Assembly (NCBI RefSeq): GCF_900167375.1
Contig: NZ_FUWY01000004.1
Coordinates: forward strand, 186,001-250,000
DNA from: Anaerorhabdus furcosa
GTDB lineage: Bacteria > Bacillota_I > Bacilli_A > Erysipelotrichales > Erysipelotrichaceae
Length of the DNA stretch: 64,000 nt
Direction: 5' to 3'
Positions 35,678 to 46,748 of the stretch are shown here, in pieces (the stretch's first letter is position 1; each line of letters opens with the position of its first letter). Below the pieces are notes generated by a model, which had not been told where the DNA came from, did not search any database, and saw only the letters and a list, made by a program, of their open reading frames with translations. A program made the translations under genes and the position numbers.

Positions 35678-36543
35678 ATGAAAAAAATATTGATTAATTA
35701 TTTGAAAAATAAAGATACTGACGAAAATCAATTGTCCTTGCTTGTCATGGGTATGATATTTTCGTTAGTGATTTAATTAATTTTATTCAAATGTTCTTTG
35801 AAAGTCTCATATTTACAAATAAGATCAATAAACTACCTCTATTTATTTCATAATTGTCTTTAATTATTTCACTGCTTCTATTATTTGTAATTGTATCTAA
35901 AATGAATCAAAATTTAAAAGAGTTAAATAAACAAAAACTTGACGTAGCACTTTTAAATAATCGAATAGAACACAATGAAGAAGTACTGCAGTTTCAACAA
36001 GAAATTTATAACTTAAAGCACGATATGAAACATTTGTTACAATTAAAAGACTGTGGTAAAGGAGATTTCCCTATTGATGATTTTTTAACTAATTATTCTA
36101 ATAAAATTGATGAATTACCCTTTTCTTATAATACAAATAATAAAGTTATTAATTATGTTTTAAAAATAAAAAAAGAAGAAGCACTCCTGAGTAAAATTGA
36201 TTTTACAGTCACTACAAACTTAGTAGAAACACTTCCAATCGAAGACATTGATCTATACTTGCTTCTAATGAATTTATTTGATAATGCAATAGAAAATATT
36301 GGAGGAAATAAATTAATCAAAACAACTATCTCTTCAAGCAATCGTTCACTAATAATAAAATCGATTAACTCAACATCTCCTACTCTTCCATCAATGGTGC
36401 AAGATATTCAAAGTAAAAAGAAAGAAACAGGACATGGTTATGGATTAAAAACAATGAAAAAAAATAGCTGAAAAATATAATGGAAGTATAATTATTGCTC
36501 AAAAACAAAACGAGTTTGTTGTGATATAGAATTAAAAATTTAA
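35678..36543 (+). pseudogene. GHKL sensor histidine kinase (AgrC/ComD-like), broken
   Basis: Start MKKILINYLKNKDTD at 35678. After about 33 codons (VMGMIFSLVI) a stop is met; the next frame continues LINFIQMFFESLIF...LPLFIS, then a TAA, then LSLIISLLLLFVIVSK in the same frame, which is the open part (35854-36471). That part has the H-box LKHDMKHLLQL, the N-box LFDNAIENI and the G-box GHGYGLKTM. An 8-A run (about 36455-36463) shifts the frame so the tail IAEKYNGSIIIAQKQNEF and, after another shift, DIELKI are out of frame. So at least three frameshifts and one stop break it. Membrane domain is short (about two helices). Confidence 0.8.
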
Positions 36544-36556
36544 ATCCGCAATATTT

Positions 36557-36757
36557 TTAAACACCCATTGAATTCCTTGAATACTGGTATATTCCATTTC
36601 TATTTATATTTGTTGAAGATGGTTTTCCAAAATCATAAGTTGTTAGTGCACATAGGATTAAGCCTATACAATAAATTATAACTAGTATATTCAACAACTT
36701 GGAGTTTCTAGGGCAACATGAAAATTTAAGGCGTGTTTTACCTCGTCTAATTTAGTT
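36557..36757 (-). pseudogene. Remnant of a small membrane protein
   Basis: A minus-strand frame of about 65 codons with no good start reads RGKTRLKFSCCPRNSK, then a hydrophobic helix LLNILVIIYCIGLILCAL, then TTYDFGKPSSTN and a stop at 36557. A stop lies just upstream of the fragment. It could be the C-terminal piece of a multi-helix protein (AgrB was considered, see findings). No family assigned. The stretch 36544-36800 holds nothing else I can support. Confidence 0.35.
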
Positions 36758-36800
36758 GCATTTTTTTCTCAACCCAAAGTTATTTTAGATTACAATGATT

Positions 36801-37355
36801 TTATTCCTTATTTTCAATAAATATACTCTTTATGTCGCGATTCAATATTGGAGCTGTAGAGTTTATTAATAACTCTTCAAATGTAGCTATGCTTGCGATA
36901 AAACATAAGACGATCGCTGTTTTTTCTACATTTAAAAAGAAAAACAACACAGGAAATAAAACAAGGATTAATCCTGTAATCTTATTCATGATTGTATGCA
37001 AAAATGCAATTGCACGATATCTTATGATACCAATAAGAAGTGATAAAATTCTAAAGAGAAAAAGAAATCCTATCCAAGTAAATATCCAACTTGGTCCATC
37101 AACCATTGGTATCAATCGAATCATCATAACACATGCAAAAATAAAATCTGCAATACTATCAAATGTAGCACCAAGTGTTGTGGAACAGTTTAATTTTCTT
37201 GCTAAATATCCATCTAAAATATCACTAAGTATACACAGACTATACAAAAGAAAAAAGCTAATGGTTCTTATTTCTTGAAATAACAACATCAGTGAAAATA
37301 TTATTCTCAGTAGTGTTATTGCATTGGGTATACTTTTTCTAATACTTACCATCAT
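36801..37355 (-). CDS. CDP-alcohol phosphatidyltransferase family protein
   Basis: About 184 aa. The signature D(x2)DG(x2)AR(x8)G(x3)D(x3)D is complete: DILDGYLARKLNCSTTLGATFDSIAD (about 44-69 from this start). Five to six hydrophobic helices. The first ATG, at 37364, overlaps GGAG too closely; ATG at 37355 (9-10 bases after GGAG) is better, though 37352 is also possible. It overlaps the DUF1667 gene end and so is last in the glpK operon. Related to PgsA (compare 4225-4818) but diverged; may make another phospholipid headgroup from a CDP-linked substrate. Confidence 0.82.
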   Translation of the reverse strand: MMVSIRKSIPNAITLLRIIFSLMLLFQEIRTISFFLLYSLCILSDILDGYLARKLNCSTTLGATFDSIADFIFACVMMIRLIPMVDGPSWIFTWIGFLFLFRILSLLIGIIRYRAIAFLHTIMNKITGLILVLFPVLFFFLNVEKTAIVLCFIASIATFEELLINSTAPILNRDIKSIFIENKE

Positions 37356-37728
37356 TGACTTCATGCTCCATCTTATTCATTGATCTTGATGCAAGAATAT
37401 CTACACCCAAGCTACAAACATCTTGAATGATAACATCCTTCACGTTGATTGGAGCTTGTACTTTAATTTTATCTATTTCCCTCATCACATCCATCATTTT
37501 ATCTTTTGGAATTGGTTTACTTGTAATAACAGGTAATCGTGGATATAGAGCATTTTCAATGATTACCGTTGAGGTAAGAACACGTACTGGACTAGTAATT
37601 TCATTTATTGCATATTCTTTACCACGAGGACAAGCATTTCCAGTTACTTCAATCACTTGTTTTCCTTCAACTTCAATTAGTAAATGACAACTCATTGGAC
37701 ATGTAATGCATATCATTTCTTGTTTCAT
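37339..37728 (-). CDS. DUF1667 domain protein
   Basis: 129 aa. Four cysteines: ICITCPMSCHLL (C7, C10, C14) and GNACPRGKEY (C33), spaced like a ferredoxin-type metal-binding CxxCxxxC...C, then ALYPRLPVITSKPIPKDK (about 59-76), all typical of DUF1667 proteins that accompany GlpA/GlpB-like FAD enzymes. Its start overlaps the FAD oxidoreductase stop (ATGA). Likely an iron-sulfur or electron-transfer subunit of the anaerobic glycerol-3-phosphate dehydrogenase complex (inference from linkage). Confidence 0.88.
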   Translation of the reverse strand: MKQEMICITCPMSCHLLIEVEGKQVIEVTGNACPRGKEYAINEITSPVRVLTSTVIIENALYPRLPVITSKPIPKDKMMDVMREIDKIKVQAPINVKDVIIQDVCSLGVDILASRSMNKMEHEVNDGKY

Positions 37729-38975
37729 TGTGCTACCTCTACTTGAATTCCTTCAGTTATGTTACTTATTTCATCTTTGGTAAGAATAATCTTTTCCATT
37801 TCTGATGGATTTAGATGTCTCTTCTTCACCTCTTTGATAATTCGTTGCCCATCTTTTACAAGAATAGTTGTATCCTTGCTTGGTTTGTTTACACGAAATA
37901 ATATCTCTAAATTTATTTCAATATTTTTAGGTTGAACTTGCATTGGTACAACATAGCCAATTCCTTGTCCACTGGAACATGGATAACCACAGTCCATATC
38001 TAAATCATGAGTTAGATAACGTGCAACAGCAAGACCAGTTTTACTTGCTTCATGACTTACAAAATCAACCAAATCATGGACATGGAGTACATTTCCACAC
38101 GCAAAGATTCCTGGAACACTTGTCATATAGGATTCATTAACAAGTGGACCCTTTGTCTTAGAATGAATTTTGATTTCTATTTCTTCACTTAAAGCATTTT
38201 CAGGAATTAAACCTACTGATAAAAGTACAGTATCCACATCAAATACTTTTTCGGTATTTTCAATGGGTTCAAATTTTGAATTGACTTGGTTGATTGTAAT
38301 TTGTTCAACTCGGTCAATTCCTTTAATATCGGTAATGGTATGACTCAAGTAGAGTGGTATATTAAAGTCTTCTAAGCACTGTTTGATGTTTCTCGGTAAT
38401 CCATTGGAATAGGGTTGAAGTTCCGCAACACCACATACAATAGCGCCCTCTAGTGTCATACGGCGAGCCATGATGAGTCCAATATCACCTGATCCTAGAA
38501 TAAATACTCTTTTACCACACAAATATCCTTCCAAGTTTAGGTATCTTTGTGCTGTACCCGCAGTCCATATACCCGCTGGACGATAACCAGGTATGGATAT
38601 TGCACCACGAGTTCTTTCACGACATCCCATTGCAAGAATGATTGAATCTGCTTGTATTTGTACATACCCTTCATTTGGATTTGTGTATTCAATGATTCTA
38701 TCTTGCGTTATTTTAATCACCATTGTGTTAAGTAGGACTTTAACCTTGGTTGTTTCCAACATTTGAATATAACGCTCAGCATAAGATGGACCAGATAATT
38801 CTTCATTAAATGTATGGAGTCCAAATCCATTATGAATGCATTGATTTAAAATACCACCCAATTCTTGATCACGTTCTAAAATAAGAATATCTTCAATTCC
38901 TTGTTTAACTAAAGACAAAGCAGCAGATAGCCCTGCCGATCCTCCACCAATAATGACACACTTAATCTTTCTCAT
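37725..38975 (-). CDS. FAD/NAD-dependent oxidoreductase (GlpA-linked)
   Basis: 416 aa from the ATG at 38975 (AAAGGACGAAGAGCC upstream). FAD fold GGGSAGLSAALSLV at about 9-22; ILERDQELGG; second Rossmann VFILGSGDIGLIMARRM (about 153-169); FAD-closing GIFACGNVLHVHDLVDF (about 283-299). It matches the pyridine nucleotide-disulfide-like enzymes that lie between GlpA-like and DUF1667 genes. Likely passes electrons between NAD(P)H and the GlpA-like enzyme. It overlaps the upstream gene by 14 bases. Confidence 0.88.
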   Translation of the reverse strand: MRKIKCVIIGGGSAGLSAALSLVKQGIEDILILERDQELGGILNQCIHNGFGLHTFNEELSGPSYAERYIQMLETTKVKVLLNTMVIKITQDRIIEYTNPNEGYVQIQADSIILAMGCRERTRGAISIPGYRPAGIWTAGTAQRYLNLEGYLCGKRVFILGSGDIGLIMARRMTLEGAIVCGVAELQPYSNGLPRNIKQCLEDFNIPLYLSHTITDIKGIDRVEQITINQVNSKFEPIENTEKVFDVDTVLLSVGLIPENALSEEIEIKIHSKTKGPLVNESYMTSVPGIFACGNVLHVHDLVDFVSHEASKTGLAVARYLTHDLDMDCGYPCSSGQGIGYVVPMQVQPKNIEINLEILFRVNKPSKDTTILVKDGQRIIKEVKKRHLNPSEMEKIILTKDEISNITEGIQVEVAQ

Positions 38976-40400
38976 GGCTCTTCGTCCTTTCAAAAAGTAA
39001 GTTTGATCCTAGATCATCCAATAAGATTTCTTCTTTTGTTTTCTTCAATTCTCTTGCGAGTATATCCAAAACTAAAGGTTCACAAAAACCTCCTTGGCAT
39101 CGTCCCATACCAGGTCTTACTCTTTTCTTAACTCCTTTAATTGTGGTTGCTCCACAAGTCCTGTGAATTGCATCAACAATTTCACCTTCAGTAATCTTTT
39201 CACATCGACAAATTATTCGTCCATAGCGAGCATCTTTTTTTACATACTCATTTCTTTGCTCAATGGATAATTCACTTAGTACGATTTGTTTTCTACAATA
39301 TGGATTGTAATCACTTTTAAATTTCAGTGGATGATTGTTTAAATAAAGTTCTTCCACCATTTTAGCAATCGCAGGAGCACTTGCAAGTCCTGGTGATTCA
39401 ATAGCTGCAACATTATAAAAATCTTTGAATCGCTTGCTTTCTTCAATAATAAAATCATGAGTGGTCCCAGTAGGACGATTTCCCGCAAAAGTACGAATGA
39501 CTTTATCAAAAGGAATATAATCTATTAATTTACCTACTTGATTTCTTACATAGTCAAGACCTGCATGCGTATTATTAATCGCAGATTTATCATCAATTTC
39601 AAAACTCGTTGGTCCAAGTAAGGTATTGTTATGTGTCGTAGGTACTATTAAAACACCTTTTCCTTTCGATGAAGGTACTGGATAAATCACATGATTCACA
39701 AGAGGTTTATTTAAATGATCTAAAACAAAATATTCCCCTTTTCTTGCAGTAATTGAAAAATCTATTACAGGATTAATTAATTGATATATTTCATCTGCAT
39801 AAACCCCTGCAGTATTAATAATCGCTTTTGCATGAAATTCACTTTGCTTTGTTTTAACTGTATAAAAATCAGAATGTGTTATTCCCACAACCTCTTCATT
39901 TAGTTTTAATACAACCCCATTTTCAATTGCATTTTCCATACTTCGTATCGCAACTTCCCAAGGATAAATAATTCCTGTTGTTGGTAACCATAAACCTTGG
40001 ACTACAGCATCATTTATGTTGGGTTCACTTTGTTTTATTTGTTTGCGATCATGGAGCTGACAAGGAATATTTCGATCTTTAGCTCGTTTATATAAAATTA
40101 ATAGTTGTTCTACTTCTTCATCACTAGTCGCTAGTACATACGCTCCAATACGTTTAAAAGAACAGTTTAACTCTTTGCAAACTGATTCATACATTTGGTT
40201 ACCTTCAACATTTAGTTTTGCTTTTAAAGTTCCATCCAATGGATCATGACCGCTATGTATGATTGCACTGTTAGCCATTGTTGCACCAATTGCAACATCA
40301 TTCCCTTTTTCAAGAACGACTACATTTATTTCGTATTTACTTAAAGCCCTTGCAATTAAACTACCTACAATACCTGAACCGATGATGATAACATCAAACA

Positions 40401-40401
<1 letters not shown>
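38962..40401 (-). CDS. GlpA-like FAD-dependent glycerol-3-phosphate dehydrogenase with BFD domain
   Basis: 479 aa. FAD Rossmann IIIGSGIVGSLIARAL (about 5-20), DAO-type GATMANSAIIHSGHDP (about 38-53). The C-terminal about 70 residues are a BFD-like [2Fe-2S] domain: GRIICRCEKITEGEIVDAI and VRPGMGRCQGGFCEP (about 400-455), giving CxC...CxxxxC. That matches anaerobic GlpA-type enzymes, which oxidise glycerol-3-phosphate to dihydroxyacetone phosphate. Position one base after glpK supports this. Could also be called GlpO-like, but the BFD domain argues against a plain oxidase. Confidence 0.85.
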
Positions 40402-41927
<1,526 letters not shown>

Positions 41928-41929
41928 TT

Positions 41930-41960
41930 ATTATACAAGAACTTTTTAAAAGTTTATAAT
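41930..41960. promoter_or_regulatory. Divergent glpK / glucosidase promoter region with a dyad
   Basis: TATAAT boxes on both strands: minus-strand at 41935-41930 (for glpK) and plus-strand at 41955-41960 (for the glucosidase). Between them lies AACTTTT-T-AAAAGTT (41940-41954), a 7-bp dyad that could be an operator for both. Inferred. Confidence 0.45.
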
Positions 41961-41984
41961 AAATCTAAAGATAGGAGTAAATTC

Positions 41985-43700
41985 ATGATTGATTTTAAAC
42001 ATTCAGTAATTTATCAAATATGGCCACGATCATTCAAAGATAGTAATCATGATGGTATTGGCGATATTCAAGGAATAATTAGTAAACTTGATTATTTAAA
42101 AGAATTAGGTATTAACTGTATTTGGCTAAGCCCAATCTACGCATCACCAAATGATGACTATGGTTATGATATAAGTGATTATTATCGCATCGCTTTAGAG
42201 TATGGCACAATGGAAGATTTTGATGAATTGGTTCTTGAATTAAAGAAGCGCAATATTTCTTTACTCATGGATTTAGTCGCAAATCACACTTCAACAAAGC
42301 ATACCTGGTTTCTTGATGCATTAAATAATCCAAGTAGCATCTACCGTGATTATTACTACTTTAAAGAAGGAAAAAATGGGAATCCACCCAACAATTGGTT
42401 AAGTTTTTTTGGTGGAAGTTCATGGACAAAAGAAAGTGATAATTCTTATTACTTAACTTCTTTTGCACCCACGCAAGCTGATTTAAACTGGAAGAATGAA
42501 AACGTTCGAAATGAAATTTATAAGGTCATGGAATTCTATTTAAAAAAAGGTGTTGATGGATTTAGAATGGATGTCATCAATTGCATTGATAAAAAAGAAG
42601 GACTTCCAGATAAAAATCCAGAGAAGAAAGGTTATCAATTCCCTGATGATTATATATTAAATGGTCCATTAGTTCATGAATATTTAAAAGAAATGAATGA
42701 AAAAGTTTTATCAAAATATGATGCCTTAGGCCTTGCGGAAGGATGCCTAGTAACTTTGGATGATGCCATGAATTATACAAATCCTGCAAACAAAGAAATT
42801 CATATGACTTTTCACTTTGATATCTCCATGTTAGGTTATGGCAAGTTGGGTAAATATGATTTTAGGAAACTGTATCGCCATACCACAAAAGAATTTAAAG
42901 AAATCACTCGCAAATGGCAAACAGCGATGATGGAAAAAGGTGGTTATGTTGGAAATTTCCTATCAAATCATGATAACAAACGACACATTGAACGCTTTGG
43001 TAATATTCAACTTTATTATTTAGAATCCGCTAAAGCTTTGGCGTTATATAATTTCACATTATATGGAACTCCTTTTATTTATCAAGGTGAAGAAATTGGT
43101 ATGACCAATTTAAAACTTGACTACAAGGATTGGAAGGATTTCGAAGCAATCAATAGTGTTCAAGCAATGCATGATATGTTACACGTTCCTTTACCCATCG
43201 CAAAGAAGATTGGTGCATTTGTTACTCGTGATAACGCAAGAACACCTGTACAATGGTCTAATGAAGATTATGCTGGATTTTCTACAGTGATACCTTGGAT
43301 AAGGTTAAATCCAAATTATATTTATATCAACGTACAAGATAACTTAAGGGATCCTCAATCTATTTATCATTTCTATAAAAAATTAATTGAACTTCGCAAA
43401 CAACATGAAGCACTTTGTACCGGGAAGTTTATCGAACTTAACAAAGAGCATAAACATATACTCTGTTTCAAACGTATTAATGAAGATGAAGAATTATTAA
43501 TTCTTATCAATCTTACAAAGCAAGCAGCGGATATCACATTCGATAAACCATTTCATGGTATTGAGTTACTACACAACGGATTAGATAAAGAACTTCAAAA
43601 AGTGATGAAACTTGCACCATTTGAAGCACATATTTATCAAATCATAAAAAAAGAAGAACCTATAAAAGTTCCACTTCATACAAGCAAATATCGAGTCTAA
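41985..43700 (+). CDS. GH13 alpha-glucosidase (oligo-1,6-glucosidase type)
   Basis: 571 aa. GH13 region I DLVANHTS (about 95-102), region II GVDGFRMDVIN with catalytic Asp (about 189-199), region III GLAEGC with the acid Glu (about 248-253), region IV NFLSNHDNKRHIERFG (about 323-338). The N-terminus VIYQIWPRSFKDSNHDGIGDIQGI is the standard start. The +1 subsite text VDGFRMDVIN matches alpha-1,6 cleaving enzymes, but maltose- or trehalose-6-phosphate hydrolysis is also possible. Cytoplasmic. The next gene follows after 34 bases. Confidence 0.9.
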   Translation: MIDFKHSVIYQIWPRSFKDSNHDGIGDIQGIISKLDYLKELGINCIWLSPIYASPNDDYGYDISDYYRIALEYGTMEDFDELVLELKKRNISLLMDLVANHTSTKHTWFLDALNNPSSIYRDYYYFKEGKNGNPPNNWLSFFGGSSWTKESDNSYYLTSFAPTQADLNWKNENVRNEIYKVMEFYLKKGVDGFRMDVINCIDKKEGLPDKNPEKKGYQFPDDYILNGPLVHEYLKEMNEKVLSKYDALGLAEGCLVTLDDAMNYTNPANKEIHMTFHFDISMLGYGKLGKYDFRKLYRHTTKEFKEITRKWQTAMMEKGGYVGNFLSNHDNKRHIERFGNIQLYYLESAKALALYNFTLYGTPFIYQGEEIGMTNLKLDYKDWKDFEAINSVQAMHDMLHVPLPIAKKIGAFVTRDNARTPVQWSNEDYAGFSTVIPWIRLNPNYIYINVQDNLRDPQSIYHFYKKLIELRKQHEALCTGKFIELNKEHKHILCFKRINEDEELLILINLTKQAADITFDKPFHGIELLHNGLDKELQKVMKLAPFEAHIYQIIKKEEPIKVPLHTSKYRV

Positions 43701-43734
43701 GTTAATCATCAATTCAATGAGAAGGAAGAAGAGA

Positions 43735-44634
43735 ATGTTAAATCAACGGATTTTAGAAGAAATGTCAAAAGTAATGGAAAATCAGTTTATAACCAATATG
43801 AACAAAAATATATTTTGCAATACAAACCAGCTTTCTTTTGACAAAGACACATTGTCATCTTTATCTAAATTAAGAAAATATATTCATCTTCTTTCAAAAG
43901 AACAAATTGATTTTATGGCTTATAACTACCAGCATCAATTTTTAGATCAATTCTATAAAGTCAATCAATATCTCTATTTTAACAAAAACTCAAAACAATA
44001 TATTCGCTCATTGTATCTTACTTTACTAAATGAGTTAAAAGATCTTACTCAACCAGTAGATGAAATTGAAGATAGGCATTACCAACGAATTTCAACATTT
44101 ATCAAAAATAGTAACCCGTCTGTTTATCAGATGAATCACAATAACAAGAAAATCGCACAACAATTTGTTTGTGCACAATATTCTGGAGAATTCTTATGTA
44201 ACTTATTAAAGCTTAGTCAAAATGAAATCAAAGGACCTGTACTCGATATTGGATGTGGCCTTCATGGAAATCTTGTCACATATCTTCAAAAGTTGAACAT
44301 AGAGGCCTATGGTATTGATCGAGAAACATCGGCAAATGAATGTTCCTCCATTGATTGGTTTGCGTTTGATTATGGAAGTAATCAATGGAACACAATTATT
44401 TCTAATCTATCCTTTACTAGTCATTTTCTTTATCATCATTTACAAAACGAAGAAATCGCTAATCAATATGCAAGTACCTACATGAAAATACTAGAGTCAC
44501 TCACACAGAATGGGCAATGGATTTATGCACCTTCCATTGATTTCTTTGAGGAACTTTTACCTAAAGAAAGATATCAAATAGAAAGAACTCCCATTCATAA
44601 AGATTTCTCAAAAACTGTCATTACTAAACTTTAA
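43735..44634 (+). CDS. Class I SAM methyltransferase-like protein
   Basis: 299 aa from the ATG at 43735 (GGAAGAAGAGA upstream). The SAM-binding motif I is GPVLDIGCGLHGNLVTYLQKLNIEAYGIDRE (about 166-196), with a following acidic D/E. NTIISNLSFTSHFLYHHL (about 219-236) suits motif IV of the family. The N-terminal 150 residues are helical and not recognised. Probably cotranscribed with the glucosidase; the substrate is unknown. Confidence 0.72.
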   Translation: MLNQRILEEMSKVMENQFITNMNKNIFCNTNQLSFDKDTLSSLSKLRKYIHLLSKEQIDFMAYNYQHQFLDQFYKVNQYLYFNKNSKQYIRSLYLTLLNELKDLTQPVDEIEDRHYQRISTFIKNSNPSVYQMNHNNKKIAQQFVCAQYSGEFLCNLLKLSQNEIKGPVLDIGCGLHGNLVTYLQKLNIEAYGIDRETSANECSSIDWFAFDYGSNQWNTIISNLSFTSHFLYHHLQNEEIANQYASTYMKILESLTQNGQWIYAPSIDFFEELLPKERYQIERTPIHKDFSKTVITKL

Positions 44635-44670
44635 ATAAACATGTAGAAATACATCGTCATCTAACATAAT

Positions 44671-44701
44671 AAGGGGCTCATCTTTAAAAGATGAACCCCT
44701 T
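44671..44701. terminator. Bidirectional terminator
   Basis: AAGGGG-C-TCATCTTT / AAAGATGA-A-CCCCTT, a 14-bp stem with one mismatch, A/T-rich on both sides. It ends both the methyltransferase (plus) and XRE regulator (minus) transcripts. Confidence 0.85.
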
Positions 44702-44705
44702 ATTT

Positions 44706-45233
44706 CTATTGTAATTTAAATAAAGAGAGTAACCCATTCTCTTTGAAGTCTACCGCATACTTTAATTCATAGCTTGATTCATGATTTTGCATTGCAATTA
44801 AAATATCATTGATTTCTTTTTGAATACTTTCTTCATCTTGATACCAACCAAGAACCGTTGTATTATCTCCCCAAAAAGATGAACCATCTACCCCAAACAA
44901 GGCATACTTCGGTTGATCTTTTTTGGTTCTAAATCTTCCCGATGAAATAACTTTATAACAACTCACAATGGATTTACTATTAAAACTTTTTATTAGTATT
45001 CTTGTTTTATCAGTACTATGATTATTTTCTTTTGCTGTTGTATTTCCCATTAAATAATCCAGTGATACATTTAACTTATTTGCGATTAAAAGTAGTTTTT
45101 CAACTTCAGGATAACCTTCATCTAGTTCCCATTTGGATACTGCTTGTCGACTTACATCTAACATCGCCGCTAACTCTTCTTGCGATAAATTTCTTTGTTT
45201 TCTTAATTCTCTTAAGTTTTCTGAAAATGTCAT
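44706..45233 (-). CDS. XRE-family transcriptional regulator
   Basis: 175 aa. The N-terminal HTH_3 is textbook: NLRELRKQRNLSQEELAAMLDVSRQAVSKWELDEGYPEVEKLLLIANKLNVSLDYLMG (about 6-63). The C-terminal 100 residues (GRFRTKKDQPKYALFGVDGSS..., SYELKYAVDFKENGLLSLF) look like a beta-rich sensing domain I do not recognise. AGGAGG precedes the ATG. Its target may be its own gene or a neighbour. Confidence 0.88.
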   Translation of the reverse strand: MTFSENLRELRKQRNLSQEELAAMLDVSRQAVSKWELDEGYPEVEKLLLIANKLNVSLDYLMGNTTAKENNHSTDKTRILIKSFNSKSIVSCYKVISSGRFRTKKDQPKYALFGVDGSSFWGDNTTVLGWYQDEESIQKEINDILIAMQNHESSYELKYAVDFKENGLLSLFKLQ

Positions 45234-45322
45234 AAACTTTCCTCCTATGATATCTTCATCATAGATTATATTAAATTATTATCCACCAACCTCAACTTGC
45301 ACTTACGCAACTTCAAGTAGAA

Positions 45323-45805
45323 TTATATTTTATCTTTTTGATTCTTTAGTATTTCTTCTTGATTTTTAAGTAATTGATCAATTTTCACATGTAAATCAGA
45401 TAAAATAATCTCCGTTTTAACATTAACACGATAATCATTTTCAGCACGTGCTCTATCTTTTTCTTCTTGTCTATTTTGACTCATCATGATAATAGGTGCT
45501 TGAATTGCAGCCAAACAAGATAAAATTAAGTTTAATAGAATAAAAGGATATGGATCAAAGTGCTTTGATGTCATTGAGTTGTACATCATCCAAATGACTA
45601 AGACTGTCATGAAGATAATAATGAATGTCCAACTTCCTGCAAACTTCGCTAAATTATCTGCCGTCTTTTCGCCAACTGTTAATTTTGTTTTGATTTCTTT
45701 TTTCGCTAATTTTCGATCAAGCAACAAATGAATAATTTCTTCATCCGTCATTTCTTCATCTACATCTTCTAATATCTCTTCTAATAATTTGTTTTTGTCT
45801 TCCAT
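45323..45805 (-). CDS. DUF1003 membrane protein
   Basis: 160 aa. Two membrane helices: AGSWTFIIIFMTVLVIWMMYNS (about 52-73) and YPFILLNLILSCLAAIQAPIIMMSQ (about 83-107), followed by the DUF1003 tail RQEEKDRARAENDYRVNVKTEIILSDLHVKIDQL (about 109-142). Function not established. Separated from CorA by 12 bases and so likely in its operon. Confidence 0.88.
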   Translation of the reverse strand: MEDKNKLLEEILEDVDEEMTDEEIIHLLLDRKLAKKEIKTKLTVGEKTADNLAKFAGSWTFIIIFMTVLVIWMMYNSMTSKHFDPYPFILLNLILSCLAAIQAPIIMMSQNRQEEKDRARAENDYRVNVKTEIILSDLHVKIDQLLKNQEEILKNQKDKI

Positions 45806-45817
45806 GCCATTCTTCTC

Positions 45818-46738
45818 CTATAAAAGTTTCCTCTTTCTAAAATAATATAAGCTAGCGACTACAACTACAACACTTATGCAAATAACAGTAATATAACCAT
45901 ATTCCCAATCTAGTTCTGGCATATGGGCAAAGTTCATCCCATACCACCCAACAATCAATGTTAGGGGCAAGAAAATTGTTGTGATAACAGTAAACAACTT
46001 CATAATATTGTTCAACTGATAATCGAGCATTGCATCCAGTGCTTCTCGTAGATGAATTAAGTCTTCTTGTTTTGAAATGCACGCATTTAGCAACCGATTA
46101 CTCTTATTTGTAAAATGCTTGAAATGATTGAGTTCTGCATGATTAAACAAGTTATTATCATTATCTTGCAAGCATGTACCAATTTCTTCGAGTTGTTGAT
46201 AATAATTCTTTAAGATACTCAATTGATCTTTTAGTGCAAAAATTCCTCGATTTAATCGTGAACTTGCTTTTTCTTCCACAACACTTTCTTCCATCAAAGA
46301 AATCTTTTTATCAATTTCATCCAAGACTTCATAACCATTTTGAAGTAGTGTTTCAAGAATTAGCGCAATCATTTTCTCAAATTCAGCATTTTCTTGATGA
46401 ACTTGAACTACTGATAAGAAAGTATCCAAGATACTCTTATTTTCATCGACCAATTCAATAAGATAAAATTTATCTTTCATGATTACAAAAGCAATACGAT
46501 CTTTGTTAGTATAAAGATTAAATACATCTACAATATTAATAATACCAAAACTAAAATCATCGTAATCATCTACACTATTCTTGTACTGTGCTTGATCACT
46601 ATTGCATAAATCTATTACTAATGGTGGCAAGTTTTCAGTTTGATTTAACTCCTCTAAAGTTAAATAGGCAATGCTTGGATGTTTTCCATCACATTGGTCA
46701 ACCTGAATTAGTTTTTTATTAATAATTTCGTAGATCAT
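45818..46738 (-). CDS. CorA-family magnesium/metal transporter
   Basis: 306 aa from the ATG at 46738, chosen because AGGGTG sits eight bases upstream; an earlier ATG at 46756 is inside that site. The long helical cytoplasmic domain is followed by two C-terminal helices. The selectivity motif YGMNF (in [17 protein letters not shown]) is present at the end of TM1. It overlaps the GNAT gene's end region (46749 stop) only upstream. CorA channels take up Mg2+ or Co2+, gated by intracellular Mg2+. Confidence 0.9.
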
Positions 46739-46748
46739 TTTATTCACC

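Noticed and set aside
36832-37278. 148-codon plus-strand ORF
   Set aside because: Antisense to the CDP-alcohol transferase, which has a complete catalytic motif.
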